NCBI GenBank assembly: GCA_002390845.1
Contig: DGQT01000032.1
Coordinates: 1-29,140, forward strand
DNA from: Chitinophagaceae bacterium UBA4407
GTDB lineage: Bacteria; Bacteroidota; Bacteroidia; Chitinophagales; Chitinophagaceae
Direction of reading: 5' to 3'
Length of the DNA: 29,140 nucleotides
Positions 1 to 8,118 of this stretch are shown in pieces (position 1 is the stretch's first letter; every line of letters begins with the position of its first letter). A program made the position numbers and the translations under genes. The notes under the pieces are model-generated. The model ran no database searches. It saw nothing but the letters and a program-made list of their open reading frames with translations, and had not been told where the DNA came from.

Positions 1-23
1 GTTTTTGAGGATCGACTAAATAC

Positions 24-294
24 ATTTTTGTACCTGGCAAAAGAACAACTATGAGGCTTTTCTTGCGTCGCACACTTATGCATTTGTAACAGCGGGCAGC
101 TGTGGCTCAAAGAATCCAACAGAACAATTATTCATGAACTACAAGTACAAACAGGCAGATGAAGGATTAACGGTGAGACGGCTTTGAGCGTGAGACCGTT
201 GTTGCAATCTTCGCTTTGCCGATTATTGTTCCTTCAGAGGAAGTGTGCGACGCAAGGAACGCCTCACCAAAGAATTATAGCCGGGCTAAAAAAA
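24..294. repeat. Palindromic intergenic element, copy 1 (complete)
   Basis: Left arm about 24-86 with core TTGCGTCGCAC at 63-73; right arm about 236-294 with the complementary core GTGCGACGCAA at 245-255. The right outer end reads AGCCGGGCT followed by a run of seven A; the left outer end begins with a run of T. The interior (about 87-235) is unlike the interiors of the other copies. It contains a short inverted repeat, AACGGT to ACCGTT, around 169-200. The element fills the whole stretch before the first gene and ends 27 bp from the stop codon of the minus-strand dehydrogenase. No coding region is seen in it. Confidence 0.8.
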
Positions 295-320
295 CCTGTA
301 TTTATATACCAACAGAGCAA

Positions 321-1544
321 TTAAAAAACAGCTATGTTTTTAGAAGTTGCAACCACCGGTGCGGTTGTTTGAACATGATAAACTTTACCGTCTGATAATG
401 AGGCTGCATAAAGTTCTCCGTCTTCTCCTTCGCCAAAGCCAACAATACCTACGGGTATATTTTTTTGCATTTTAACTTTCCATACACCGGATCCGTTTGC
501 TTTTATTTCGAAAGCAGTACCCGTTGTATAATCAGCGCAAATATAATACCCGCTTAACAAGGGAAAAGCAGTGCCGCGGTAAACATAGCCACCGGTAATT
601 ACCTCGGCGCTTGTTGCAGAAATATGCTGATATTTAACGATAGGAAACACATAATTGCCAATGCTGCCACAACCTGCTGTATGAAAAGTGTCATTGCCTT
701 CGTAACAGGGCCAGCCATAATTAGATCCGGCAGATTGTGCCGGTGTGCGATAGTTTACTTCTTCCCAGTTATCACCGCCCACATCGCCAATCCACAGATT
801 GCCGGTACTTCTGTCAAAACTCCATCGCCATCCGTTGCGTAAACCAAGTGCCCATATTTCATCAAGCACATTTGCATCATTTACAAAAGGGTTATCTGGC
901 GGAATGGTGTAGTAAGGAGCCGTATTTACATTCAGCACATTTATGCGCAGCATCTTACCTAAAAGCGATTGACCATCCTGCGCGTACGCCGTGGTGCTGC
1001 TATAAAAACTGCCATCATTAAAAGTTAGGTACAGGTAATTATCGCTTCCAAAATGCATATCGCCTGTATGCGCTCCCCCGGTATTCTTTCCAGGCACAGC
1101 AAGCAAGGTAACTCCTGAACTGGCGATGGCCGAATCAGGATTCGTTTTACTCGTTTGATAACGTGCAACTGTAGCGATGGTGTTTTTGGCGATATAATAA
1201 ACAAAAAAAGTGCGGTTAATTTTATAGTTGGGTGCAAAGGCAATCGTGTACAATCCGTCATTTGTTCCCGTTTTTACAAGGTTGCTTATATCAAGAAATG
1301 GTTTGCTTAACAAACTGCCGTTCTTGTAAATTTTTACTTTGCCACCTTTTTCAACGATAAACAACCGGCCAGAGCTATCGCCTGCATTTCTTACTTCAAC
1401 GGGAGCTGTAAGGTTTTGAATTAACGGGTTAAAAAAAAGCGCTGGCTGTGCTTTTGCTGAGTTTAACATAGATAACGTACTGCAACAAAACAATAAAAAA
1501 CGAAGTGCAGAAACAGATTTAAAATTTGCGGTTAGTTTTTTCAT
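321..1544 (-). CDS. Secreted PQQ-dependent sugar dehydrogenase (GSDH family)
   Basis: 407 residues with an N-terminal signal peptide ending near AKA-Q (residue 33). It belongs to the soluble glucose/sorbosone dehydrogenase beta-propeller family, which oxidises aldoses with PQQ in the periplasm. Visible family motifs are GGAHTGDMHFGSDNYLYLT (about 156-174, with H159 at the position of the catalytic base), ALGLRNGWRWSFD (232-244, with the PQQ-contacting arginine) and DVGGDNWEEVN (254-264). The family is usually 350-450 residues, so the catalytic domain is complete. The tail after about residue 390 (TTAPVVATSKNIAVF) looks like the start of a linker and then stops. Relatives in this phylum often continue into a T9SS sorting domain, but none is present here. 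The stop codon is 27 bp from palindromic element 1. The substrate cannot be told from sequence. The gene is separated from the related dehydrogenase upstream by a terminator and a repeat, so it is probably transcribed on its own. Confidence 0.85.
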   Translation of the reverse strand: MKKLTANFKSVSALRFLLFCCSTLSMLNSAKAQPALFFNPLIQNLTAPVEVRNAGDSSGRLFIVEKGGKVKIYKNGSLLSKPFLDISNLVKTGTNDGLYTIAFAPNYKINRTFFVYYIAKNTIATVARYQTSKTNPDSAIASSGVTLLAVPGKNTGGAHTGDMHFGSDNYLYLTFNDGSFYSSTTAYAQDGQSLLGKMLRINVLNVNTAPYYTIPPDNPFVNDANVLDEIWALGLRNGWRWSFDRSTGNLWIGDVGGDNWEEVNYRTPAQSAGSNYGWPCYEGNDTFHTAGCGSIGNYVFPIVKYQHISATSAEVITGGYVYRGTAFPLLSGYYICADYTTGTAFEIKANGSGVWKVKMQKNIPVGIVGFGEGEDGELYAASLSDGKVYHVQTTAPVVATSKNIAVF

Positions 1545-1660
1545 TTCAGGTTGGTTTAGTTATTTAAAAATACCAATAGATAATTGATTTCAGCGAAAAA
1601 AAATTTCCAGGTTCTTTTTATATTGTCCTTCCCACTTTTAACTTATGCACTTGCAAAATA

Positions 1661-1759
1661 TTTTTTTAACCGGCATTTGAATTTTATGGCCTCTTCGTTG
1701 CGTCGCATTACGTTCATCTGTAGTGCTTGTATGAGGCTTTTACCAAAGCGAAAATTTGA
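1661..1759 (+). repeat. Palindromic intergenic element, copy 2 (single left arm)
   Basis: A T-run (1661-1667), ACCGGCAT, then core TTGCGTCGCAT at 1698-1708. No right arm follows. About 30 bases after the core comes CTTTTACCAAAGCG, a variant of the CTTTTACCGAAGCGG tail seen after the single arms at 5528 and 14534. The gap 1545-2019 otherwise holds a terminator-like hairpin and a short palindrome; the small plus-strand reading frame there has no protein-like features. Confidence 0.7.
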
Positions 1760-1791
1760 AATGCACCATCTTGCCGGATTGATATTCTTAT

Positions 1792-1869
1792 AAAAAAGTC
1801 AGGAAATCTGTAAAGCAAGAAAATAAAACACTGTTTATTTTCCTTATAACTTTACTTATTTCCTGACTT
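1792..1869 (-). terminator. Long hairpin with U-tract, probable terminator of the ThuA-dehydrogenase gene
   Basis: AAGTCAGGAAAT (1796-1807) pairs perfectly with ATTTCCTGACTT (1858-1869). The pairing continues inward with GTAAAG/CTTTAC and GAAAATAAA/TTTATTTTC, giving an almost fully paired hairpin of about 74 nt. On the minus strand the stem is followed by six T (plus-strand A-run 1792-1797), as expected for a Rho-independent terminator. It lies about 150 nt downstream of the minus-strand stop codon at 2020. Confidence 0.65.
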
Positions 1870-1950
1870 ACAATTAAACCTTAAAAAAGCCCGGTACAGG
1901 CCGCCTTACTTCGCTTAACTGCTGCCATGTAAACGGAACCTCGAAACGAT

Positions 1951-1966
1951 CCCGAAAGCTTTCGGG
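1951..1966. other. Perfect 16-bp palindrome
   Basis: CCCGAAAGCTTTCGGG is a perfect palindrome about 55 bp past the stop codon of the ThuA-dehydrogenase gene. It has no adjacent T-run in either direction, so it does not look like a terminator by itself. It could be a processing hairpin, a protein site or a repeat remnant. GTCCGAAAG-like motifs also occur in the interior of the element at 23678. Confidence 0.4.
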
Positions 1967-2019
1967 AAACAGAAGCATCATAGTAATTCTGATGCCTGCT
2001 TCATAAAAAACTCTCTATT

Positions 2020-5000
2020 TTATTTTGCATTAAACTGTATGCTTACTATACCACCCTGTACAGGTGTGCCTTTAGAATTGTTTGGTTTGTATAAAATATA
2101 AATGCTGTGAAATTTACCATCGGTTACAGGTTCTATTGCCACATGTGCCATACCTGATTTTTGCGTTTTCTGCGGAACAGACATGCTGCCTTTGCCAAGC
2201 AACTTACCATCTGCGGCATCGAGCCTAGCTTCAAAATCGAAACCAAAATCGGGTGCATCCTGCCACATGCTTGTGATATTTAGTGAGTGAACACCGGAAA
2301 GATCAATACTATCGATACCAAACAATCCGTCGCCTTTTGGCAATATCATTATGTTCATACCATTGTAAGCAAAAACGGTAAAGCCCTGCATTTTTTCCTT
2401 ACCTGTAAAAGCGTAATTGTTACTGCCCAGGGCAACACTGCCGGTTCCGGTTAATGCCTTGATATTATTGCCGCCTTTATCTGTATAACTGGCTGATAAA
2501 ACCAATGTGCTGTTTGGCTTTTGATTGGCTGCCGGTGTAATACTTCCTTCCTGTGGTAAAGATTTCTTTATTGCTGCCGTATTGCCAAGAGAGAGCACCC
2601 AGCTTACAATCTGGTTTACATCATTCTGTGCAAGTGTGGGGTGCGCAGCCATTGCTACTTCGCCCCAAACGCCACTGCCGCCTTTAATTATTTTCTGGCT
2701 CAGGTAACTCATTGCATTGGGATCTTTCTGATATTTTTTGGCTACATCTATAAATGCCGGACCTACAGATTTTTCTGCTTCTTTATGGCAGCTTTTACAA
2801 TCAAGTGAAAGCATTAAATTTTTGCCACTTACCGCGGCGGCCCCCTGCTGGTGGCCCATTGTTGCTCCGGCTTTATCATAACCCTCTGCATAATCAACAG
2901 AAACATAAAGATTGGCAGGATCAATCTTTGCTGTATCATTGTCTTTTACACTAACCTTATAATTCACAGGCAAACCGGGAATATAAAATGATTTATTACC
3001 TCCGGTTAATGCTACAGTAACTACCGGCTCTTCATTACCTGCATAAATACCTACAGCTTCGCTTTTTGATGAAGCGCCGTGCGCATCTTTCACATCAACA
3101 GAAATTTTAAAATCGCCTGCTGTTGTATAGGTGTAATCCAGTTCGGGTGTAGTAGTTTCTTTTGTAGTACCGTTGCCAAGATCCCATGTATAAGTAACCT
3201 TCTCCTTCTCCGGGTCTTTTGCTTCAACAGTTGCTTTAATAGCAAAAGGTAAATTACCGGTTGTTTTATCTACTTTAATGGATGTAACCAACGGTGCCAT
3301 ATTACCTGCATTATAATCGATGCGTGATAATCCAGCATCGGGGTTTTTCGTAAACCAGCCCGTACCGTACTCCAACAGATATAATTTTCCATCTGGGCCA
3401 ACTTCCATATCAATTAAAGAATTCACTTTTATGCCGGGGAAGAAAGGCTCCATTTTATCGAAGTCGCCATTAGGCAGCATGGTTACGGCTTTTATCCAGC
3501 CTCGAATCCAGTCATAGATCAACAGTTTGCCATTATAGTAGTCTGGCAAACGCGTTTCTTTCGGGAACATGTCTGTGTAATAAACAGGCCCTGCCATTGC
3601 GTTACGGCCACCACTACCCACCTCGGGGAAATCTGCAGAAGCTGCGTATGGATACCAGATAAATGCAGGTGCAACAGGGGGCAGATCACGAAGACCTGTA
3701 TTGTTTCTTGAATCATTAACAGGGTGTTGCGGATCGAATGCATCCCCACTCTGGCCGGTTGCATAATCATATTTGTGGTAAGGGAAATTATTACCAACAA
3801 ATAATGGCCAGCCAAAATAGCCTGCTTTACGAGCCTGGTTCAATTCGTCGTAACCGCGTGGGCCGCGTGTTTCAAAACTATCGTTACCGGCGTCTGGGCC
3901 AACTTCTCCCCAGTACAGGTAGCTATTCTTTTGGTCAACAGAAATACGGTATGGATTTCGATTACCCATAACATAAATTTCAGGTCTTGTTTTATCTGTG
4001 CCTTTAGGAAAAAGATTACCATCAGGAATAGAATAAGTGCCATCATCATTTACTTTAATGCGGTTGATCTTACCACGAAGATCGTTGGTATTACCTGATG
4101 ACCTTCTTGCATCGTACTGCTGATGACCTGGCAAATCATTCATCGGGCCAAAGCCGCTGTTTACATATTTTACACCGGGTTCATCAAAAGGTGTTGAATT
4201 ATCACCAGCTGAAAAATACAACAATCCGTCGGGGCCAAAAGCTATAGATCCACCGGTATGGCAGCAAATATTGCGTTGCGATTTAACTTCAAGGATTGAT
4301 TTTTCAGATGCAAGGTCAATGGTGTCATTTTTAAAAGTAAATCTTGATAACCTGTTTACAGAACTATCGGCCGGACTGTAATACATATACACCCAGTTAT
4401 TCTTTGCAAAATTGGGATCTTTGCAAAGCCCCATTAATCCTTCTTCCGCATTAACGCCCGGTGTTGCAGTATGCCAGTACACATTAAGATAACCAACCTG
4501 TTTTACTTTTTTTGAGGTATTGTTGTATAAAAGAATTTCACCACGGCGCTGAACAATCATTACATCAAGATTGGGAAGTATCGTCATTTCAGTTGGCTCA
4601 AAAAATTCACCTTGTGAAAGTTGTGTTTTTGTAAAGCGCTCTTCAGCAGGTGGAAGTTCTGATTTCGCTTTGCTGTAATCCAGTGCCTTATTATCGCCAA
4701 TGGCATATTGAATGCCGCCTAGCAAATGTTTCAAATAATTTGGTTCAACATAAGATTCATCTGTATGACCAAGTTCAGTATAAAAAGCACGGCCACCATC
4801 GTAATCATGATACCAGCTCATTGGGTGAAACGCTCCGTTGGTGCCACCTTTATATGATGATTCATCAATCGTAATCAGCACATGAATATCCGGGCTTAAT
4901 TTTTTGAAATTGTACAATTCATCCTTACGCTGCCAAACAGTATCGGTGAAAAATTTTGTAGCCGCAAAATCTTTGTCTTTAATAATAAACTTCGCTTCCT

Positions 5001-5418
5001 GCTGCTCGGGGTGACCATTGAAATAGCCGCCAACCAGCCTGCCATACCAGCCCCAATCGTATTCTGTGTCTGTTGCTGCATGCACGCCTACATAACCGCC
5101 GCCCGCTTGTATGTAACGCTCAAAAGCCGCTTCCTGCCTGTAATCCAGCACATCGCCGGTAGTGCTTAAAAATATTACAGCCGCATATTTCTTTAAAGAA
5201 TCTTCGTTAAAAACGTCGGCATTTTCTGTGGCTTCCACATCAAAGCCATTCTCTGCTCCAAGCTTTTGAATGGCGGCAATGCCTGCGGGGATTGATGCAT
5301 GACGGAACTGTGCGGTTTTAGAAAACACCAGCACGATTGGTTTGCCACTCTTTGCATTGTTACATGAAAAATATGCAATGGCAATCGTTGCTAAAATTAA
5401 CAGATGAAATTTTTTCAT
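2020..5418 (-). CDS. Lipoprotein fusion: ThuA + PQQ sugar dehydrogenase + PKD + cytochrome c
   Basis: 1132 residues. A short hydrophobic N-terminus ends in FSC (C19), a relaxed lipobox typical of this phylum, so the protein is probably a lipoprotein. Domains in order: ThuA-like trehalose-utilisation/glutamine-amidotransferase-like fold, about 27-240 (GGGYVGVHAATDTEYDWGW near 106-124); soluble PQQ sugar dehydrogenase, about 265-705 (CCHTGGSIAFGPDGLLYFS at 385-403 with H387, VMGNRNPYRISVD at 483-495); PKD domain, about 710-790 (TYTWDLGNGT); an Ig-like linker; class I cytochrome c, about 865-945, with heme motif C874-K-S-C877-H878 and a candidate distal Met at 923; and a C-terminal beta-rich region, about 985-1132, possibly carbohydrate-binding but not assigned. 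The layout suggests that electrons from sugar oxidation pass from PQQ directly to the fused heme. The same architecture is known in Bacteroidota; the substrate is unknown. A second, stand-alone dehydrogenase of the same family lies downstream. Confidence 0.88.
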   Translation of the reverse strand: MKKFHLLILATIAIAYFSCNNAKSGKPIVLVFSKTAQFRHASIPAGIAAIQKLGAENGFDVEATENADVFNEDSLKKYAAVIFLSTTGDVLDYRQEAAFERYIQAGGGYVGVHAATDTEYDWGWYGRLVGGYFNGHPEQQEAKFIIKDKDFAATKFFTDTVWQRKDELYNFKKLSPDIHVLITIDESSYKGGTNGAFHPMSWYHDYDGGRAFYTELGHTDESYVEPNYLKHLLGGIQYAIGDNKALDYSKAKSELPPAEERFTKTQLSQGEFFEPTEMTILPNLDVMIVQRRGEILLYNNTSKKVKQVGYLNVYWHTATPGVNAEEGLMGLCKDPNFAKNNWVYMYYSPADSSVNRLSRFTFKNDTIDLASEKSILEVKSQRNICCHTGGSIAFGPDGLLYFSAGDNSTPFDEPGVKYVNSGFGPMNDLPGHQQYDARRSSGNTNDLRGKINRIKVNDDGTYSIPDGNLFPKGTDKTRPEIYVMGNRNPYRISVDQKNSYLYWGEVGPDAGNDSFETRGPRGYDELNQARKAGYFGWPLFVGNNFPYHKYDYATGQSGDAFDPQHPVNDSRNNTGLRDLPPVAPAFIWYPYAASADFPEVGSGGRNAMAGPVYYTDMFPKETRLPDYYNGKLLIYDWIRGWIKAVTMLPNGDFDKMEPFFPGIKVNSLIDMEVGPDGKLYLLEYGTGWFTKNPDAGLSRIDYNAGNMAPLVTSIKVDKTTGNLPFAIKATVEAKDPEKEKVTYTWDLGNGTTKETTTPELDYTYTTAGDFKISVDVKDAHGASSKSEAVGIYAGNEEPVVTVALTGGNKSFYIPGLPVNYKVSVKDNDTAKIDPANLYVSVDYAEGYDKAGATMGHQQGAAAVSGKNLMLSLDCKSCHKEAEKSVGPAFIDVAKKYQKDPNAMSYLSQKIIKGGSGVWGEVAMAAHPTLAQNDVNQIVSWVLSLGNTAAIKKSLPQEGSITPAANQKPNSTLVLSASYTDKGGNNIKALTGTGSVALGSNNYAFTGKEKMQGFTVFAYNGMNIMILPKGDGLFGIDSIDLSGVHSLNITSMWQDAPDFGFDFEARLDAADGKLLGKGSMSVPQKTQKSGMAHVAIEPVTDGKFHSIYILYKPNNSKGTPVQGGIVSIQFNAK

Positions 5419-5527
5419 TTGGCAGTTTATATGCTTTTATTAAATATGAAGGCTATAAATTTAGGTGTAAAACGGTATATGGCTGAAAGATTTTTATAAA
5501 GGTGTCGGTTTGACACAATAAGCGGTA

Positions 5528-5630
5528 TTTTTTTGAGCCGGGCTTTGAAATTTCATGGCATCTGCTGTTGCGTCGCACTATTGTACTTTCGGAACACAAA
5601 GGATCTTTTACCGAAGCGGAGATATCCGGA
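5528..5630 (+). repeat. Palindromic intergenic element, copy 3 (single left arm)
   Basis: T-run 5528-5534, GAGCCGGGCT, core TTGCGTCGCAC at 5568-5578, TTGTACTTTCGGA, then CTTTTACCGAAGCGG near 5605-5619. It lies between the divergent ThuA-dehydrogenase gene and the T9SS cargo gene at 5762, pointing toward the latter. The rest of the 5419-5761 gap is AT-rich. It carries a small inverted repeat GTGTC-N5-GACAC at 5502-5516 and a possible promoter next to the downstream start. Confidence 0.75.
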
Positions 5631-5746
5631 AAATTTTAATTTCATGAAATTAATCAAACAATAGATTAAAAATTGAGAACCGGTAAGCGACATTTAGACT
5701 TACCTCGATTACGAAAAAAGTTCATTTCTCTTTATTGAATACCAAT

Positions 5747-5754
5747 TACATTTG
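5747..5754 (+). promoter_or_regulatory. Possible Bacteroidota -7 box (TAnnTTTG)
   Basis: TACATTTG matches the phylum's -7 consensus exactly and lies 7 bp before the preferred ATG at 5762. If it is used, the transcript would be nearly leaderless. No convincing -33 TTTG is seen at the usual spacing, so this call is weak. Confidence 0.3.
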
Positions 5755-5761
5755 TAACACC

Positions 5762-7903
5762 ATGAAAAAGACCTTATACATAACCTTATTACTCTTGCTT
5801 CATTTCTCAGGTAAAACACAGGATATTAAGATATACTTTCAAACGCCATACTGGTATAACGTTCTTTATAAAAATGATGTTTTTATTCAGGTTGCAGTAG
5901 AATCTACAAATTCAGTCTCAGATGTACATGCAAGTATTGAGGGGTTGGATACATCTTTAATATATAATTCTTACAACCATTACTACGAAGGCAGGTTATC
6001 ACTATCTGGTTTACCTGATGGTGACACGGTATCTTTTAAAGTTACTGTTACAGATGTTCTGAATAATCAAAAGAGTGATTCCATAAAAGTTATATATGAT
6101 ATTCTTCCGGTTTTAATAATTGATAGCCCCCTGGCTGAGTCAGTCGCAAGACCAACAATAAAGGTTAAAGTGAGGTCAATTGATAACGATAGTTGCAGGT
6201 TATGGGTCTCTTTTGGTCGTGACTATGAAACATTGATTTACGATGGCAAGATTAAAGATTCTGCAGAATTAACTTTTGATCTTACCGGCCGTGAAACGTA
6301 TGCGGGATATGGACATTTTGAAATCGAGTTAATTGATAAAAGATACCGTGGTGTAATTAAAAGAACAGGTGATATTTATATAGAAGGCAGCCCCGTTTTA
6401 AGCGATTATTATGCGGCAAATACTAAAATAATGGACTTTAATTTCAATAAAGTTTTTGTTTTGGGAGACTCGGTTCCGCAACCAGCTATTATTGATATCG
6501 CTACCGGAGATACTACTATTATTCCCTTTGATGGAACGCTTGATGGAATATACCATAATGTAGACATTATAACGCCTTTTGGCGCCATGTTTAATGATTA
6601 TTACGGTAGCGGTTATGATTTTAATAAGGGCAAATTATATAACCTTGGAAGTTACATAAGCAGTGCTTTCAAAGTATCAGGAGATTATGCAACCTATGTA
6701 AATGAGGAACATGGTTCTACTTTACATTTAAGAGATCTTTCCGCCCATTTTGATACAGTACTTTATGAGTATGGAGATCAATCTGGTGATGTTGCCCAAA
6801 ATGGAGTAGTTGCATATTCCGCTGATATTTTTCCCAATATTTACGCTTATCAAAATGGAAATACAATAAAGCTAACAAATAACCACAACGATTTCAATCT
6901 ATATGGATATCCAATTACCGATGGTAATTTTATTGCTTACCAGAAATATCTGGAATGTTGTGGATATAGTATTGTTTTATACGATAGTAAATCTTTTATA
7001 GAAATTAATACAAACAATGCATACCCATTTACTTCATGGGTTGAAACACAAAGTCGTAGCCTGAACAATAAATTTTTAGCATATTTAAAAGCAGACTCTT
7101 TGAATAAAAACCAAATATGGTTAAGAGATTCTTTGGGAAATAATTTTCAACAAACATTTTCCAATGGTAATTTAGGAATAGAAATATTAAATCAATATGG
7201 AGATGTAATGTATAAAAGCCGGGAAGGGCGTTTCCTTACATTGAGAAGTGGAGAAACTTTTAAAATTGGAACAACCCTTGGCAAGCCTTACTATAGGGAT
7301 TCTACTTGGTATATATCAATCGGCAGAATGCTTTATACAGTTATTCCAAGCCATATTCTGCCTTTAAAATTAATAAGCTTTACTATTGTTAAGAAGCAAG
7401 ACAATACGAATCTGCTGCAATGGTCAACAGAAGAAGAAAATAATAGCAGCAATATTTCTGTTGAAAGAAGCACAGACGGAAGAAATTTTTCTGTAATAGC
7501 TAAAGTAACTGCTGCTAACAAACCTTCCGTAAACAGTTACAGTTTTACTGATGCACAACCCCTGCATGCAGTTAATTATTACAGATTAAAAATAATTGAT
7601 AAAGATGGAAGGTTTCAATACAGCACAATAAAAAAAATTGACAACACTATAAAACTTAGTGCCGCCGTTTTTCCTAATCCGGCAAAAAACAGCTTTTATT
7701 TAAAAATCGAAAATGAAAAAATGTTTGAAGGCATTTTTGAAATTATCAGCATGAAGGGAGAAATAATTCAATCTCAGAAAATTATTGCCGCTGCAGGCAA
7801 TTCAAGCCGCATTATAAATATTGCATCCTTAGCAAAAGGTTCTTACTACATAAGGCTTATATCATTGACCGATCATCTTACTCTTAAGTTTGAGAAATTA
7901 TAA
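5762..7903 (+). CDS. Secreted propeller-like protein with T9SS type A sorting domain
   Basis: 713 residues from the ATG at 5762. An in-frame TTG at 5735 would add nine residues before MKKTLYITLLLLLHFSG and spoil a clean signal peptide, so I prefer the ATG. After the signal peptide there is an Ig-like region (about 20-130), then a long beta-rich stretch with repeated YDS/LRDS-type strands resembling a TolB-like propeller (about 200-520). A beta-sandwich follows (about 531-626, LPLKLISF through NYYRLKIIDKDGRFQYS) of the kind that precedes sorting tails. The T9SS type A sorting domain is at about 634-713 (FPNPAKNSFYLKI, GSYYIRLIS). Function beyond export to the cell surface is unknown. Three hand-counted 60-base lines give about 32% G+C, clearly lower than the surrounding genes. 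An inward-facing repeat arm lies on each side (5528-5630 and 7913-7975), which suggests acquisition as a block. Confidence 0.8.
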   Translation: MKKTLYITLLLLLHFSGKTQDIKIYFQTPYWYNVLYKNDVFIQVAVESTNSVSDVHASIEGLDTSLIYNSYNHYYEGRLSLSGLPDGDTVSFKVTVTDVLNNQKSDSIKVIYDILPVLIIDSPLAESVARPTIKVKVRSIDNDSCRLWVSFGRDYETLIYDGKIKDSAELTFDLTGRETYAGYGHFEIELIDKRYRGVIKRTGDIYIEGSPVLSDYYAANTKIMDFNFNKVFVLGDSVPQPAIIDIATGDTTIIPFDGTLDGIYHNVDIITPFGAMFNDYYGSGYDFNKGKLYNLGSYISSAFKVSGDYATYVNEEHGSTLHLRDLSAHFDTVLYEYGDQSGDVAQNGVVAYSADIFPNIYAYQNGNTIKLTNNHNDFNLYGYPITDGNFIAYQKYLECCGYSIVLYDSKSFIEINTNNAYPFTSWVETQSRSLNNKFLAYLKADSLNKNQIWLRDSLGNNFQQTFSNGNLGIEILNQYGDVMYKSREGRFLTLRSGETFKIGTTLGKPYYRDSTWYISIGRMLYTVIPSHILPLKLISFTIVKKQDNTNLLQWSTEEENNSSNISVERSTDGRNFSVIAKVTAANKPSVNSYSFTDAQPLHAVNYYRLKIIDKDGRFQYSTIKKIDNTIKLSAAVFPNPAKNSFYLKIENEKMFEGIFEIISMKGEIIQSQKIIAAAGNSSRIINIASLAKGSYYIRLISLTDHLTLKFEKL

Positions 7904-7912
7904 AACACTTTA

Positions 7913-7975
7913 TTCTTCGCTTTGCTCCGTAATGTTATGAATGTACAAGAGAGTGACACAACGAAAGCTTTACAG
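7913..7975 (-). repeat. Palindromic intergenic element, copy 4 (degenerate right arm)
   Basis: TGTACAAGAGAGTGACACAACGAAAGC, positions about 7942-7968 read in two parts (TGTACAAGAGAGTGACAC, then AACGAAAGC), corresponds to the right-arm consensus with two substitutions in the core (7953-7962). The outer AGCCCGGCTC end is not recognisable, so the copy is decayed or truncated. It follows the stop codon of the T9SS cargo gene by 10-40 bp. The rest of the gap to 8118 shows nothing else that I can name. Confidence 0.5.
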
Positions 7976-8118
7976 TAGAAAGAAAGCTTGTCAAATAAAT
8001 GAAAATATACATTGGAAAATTTACTACGTTCAACAAGCTTATTTGGTGATCGGATGTACGTCTCATAATTTTAATACTCTTTGCAATCACATCAAATAGC
8101 TCCATAATATTATTTTAT

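Noticed and set aside
1584..1793. Small plus-strand reading frame between the two sugar dehydrogenase genes
   Set aside because: It crosses repeat copy 2 and the AT-rich gap, and its translation does not resemble a protein with a signal or domain.
321..5418. The two sugar dehydrogenase genes as one operon
   Set aside because: A 475-bp gap with a strong minus-strand terminator and a repeat arm separates them.
5735..5761. TTG at 5735 as the start of the T9SS cargo gene
   Set aside because: It would put nine extra residues before a standard signal peptide that starts at the ATG at 5762.
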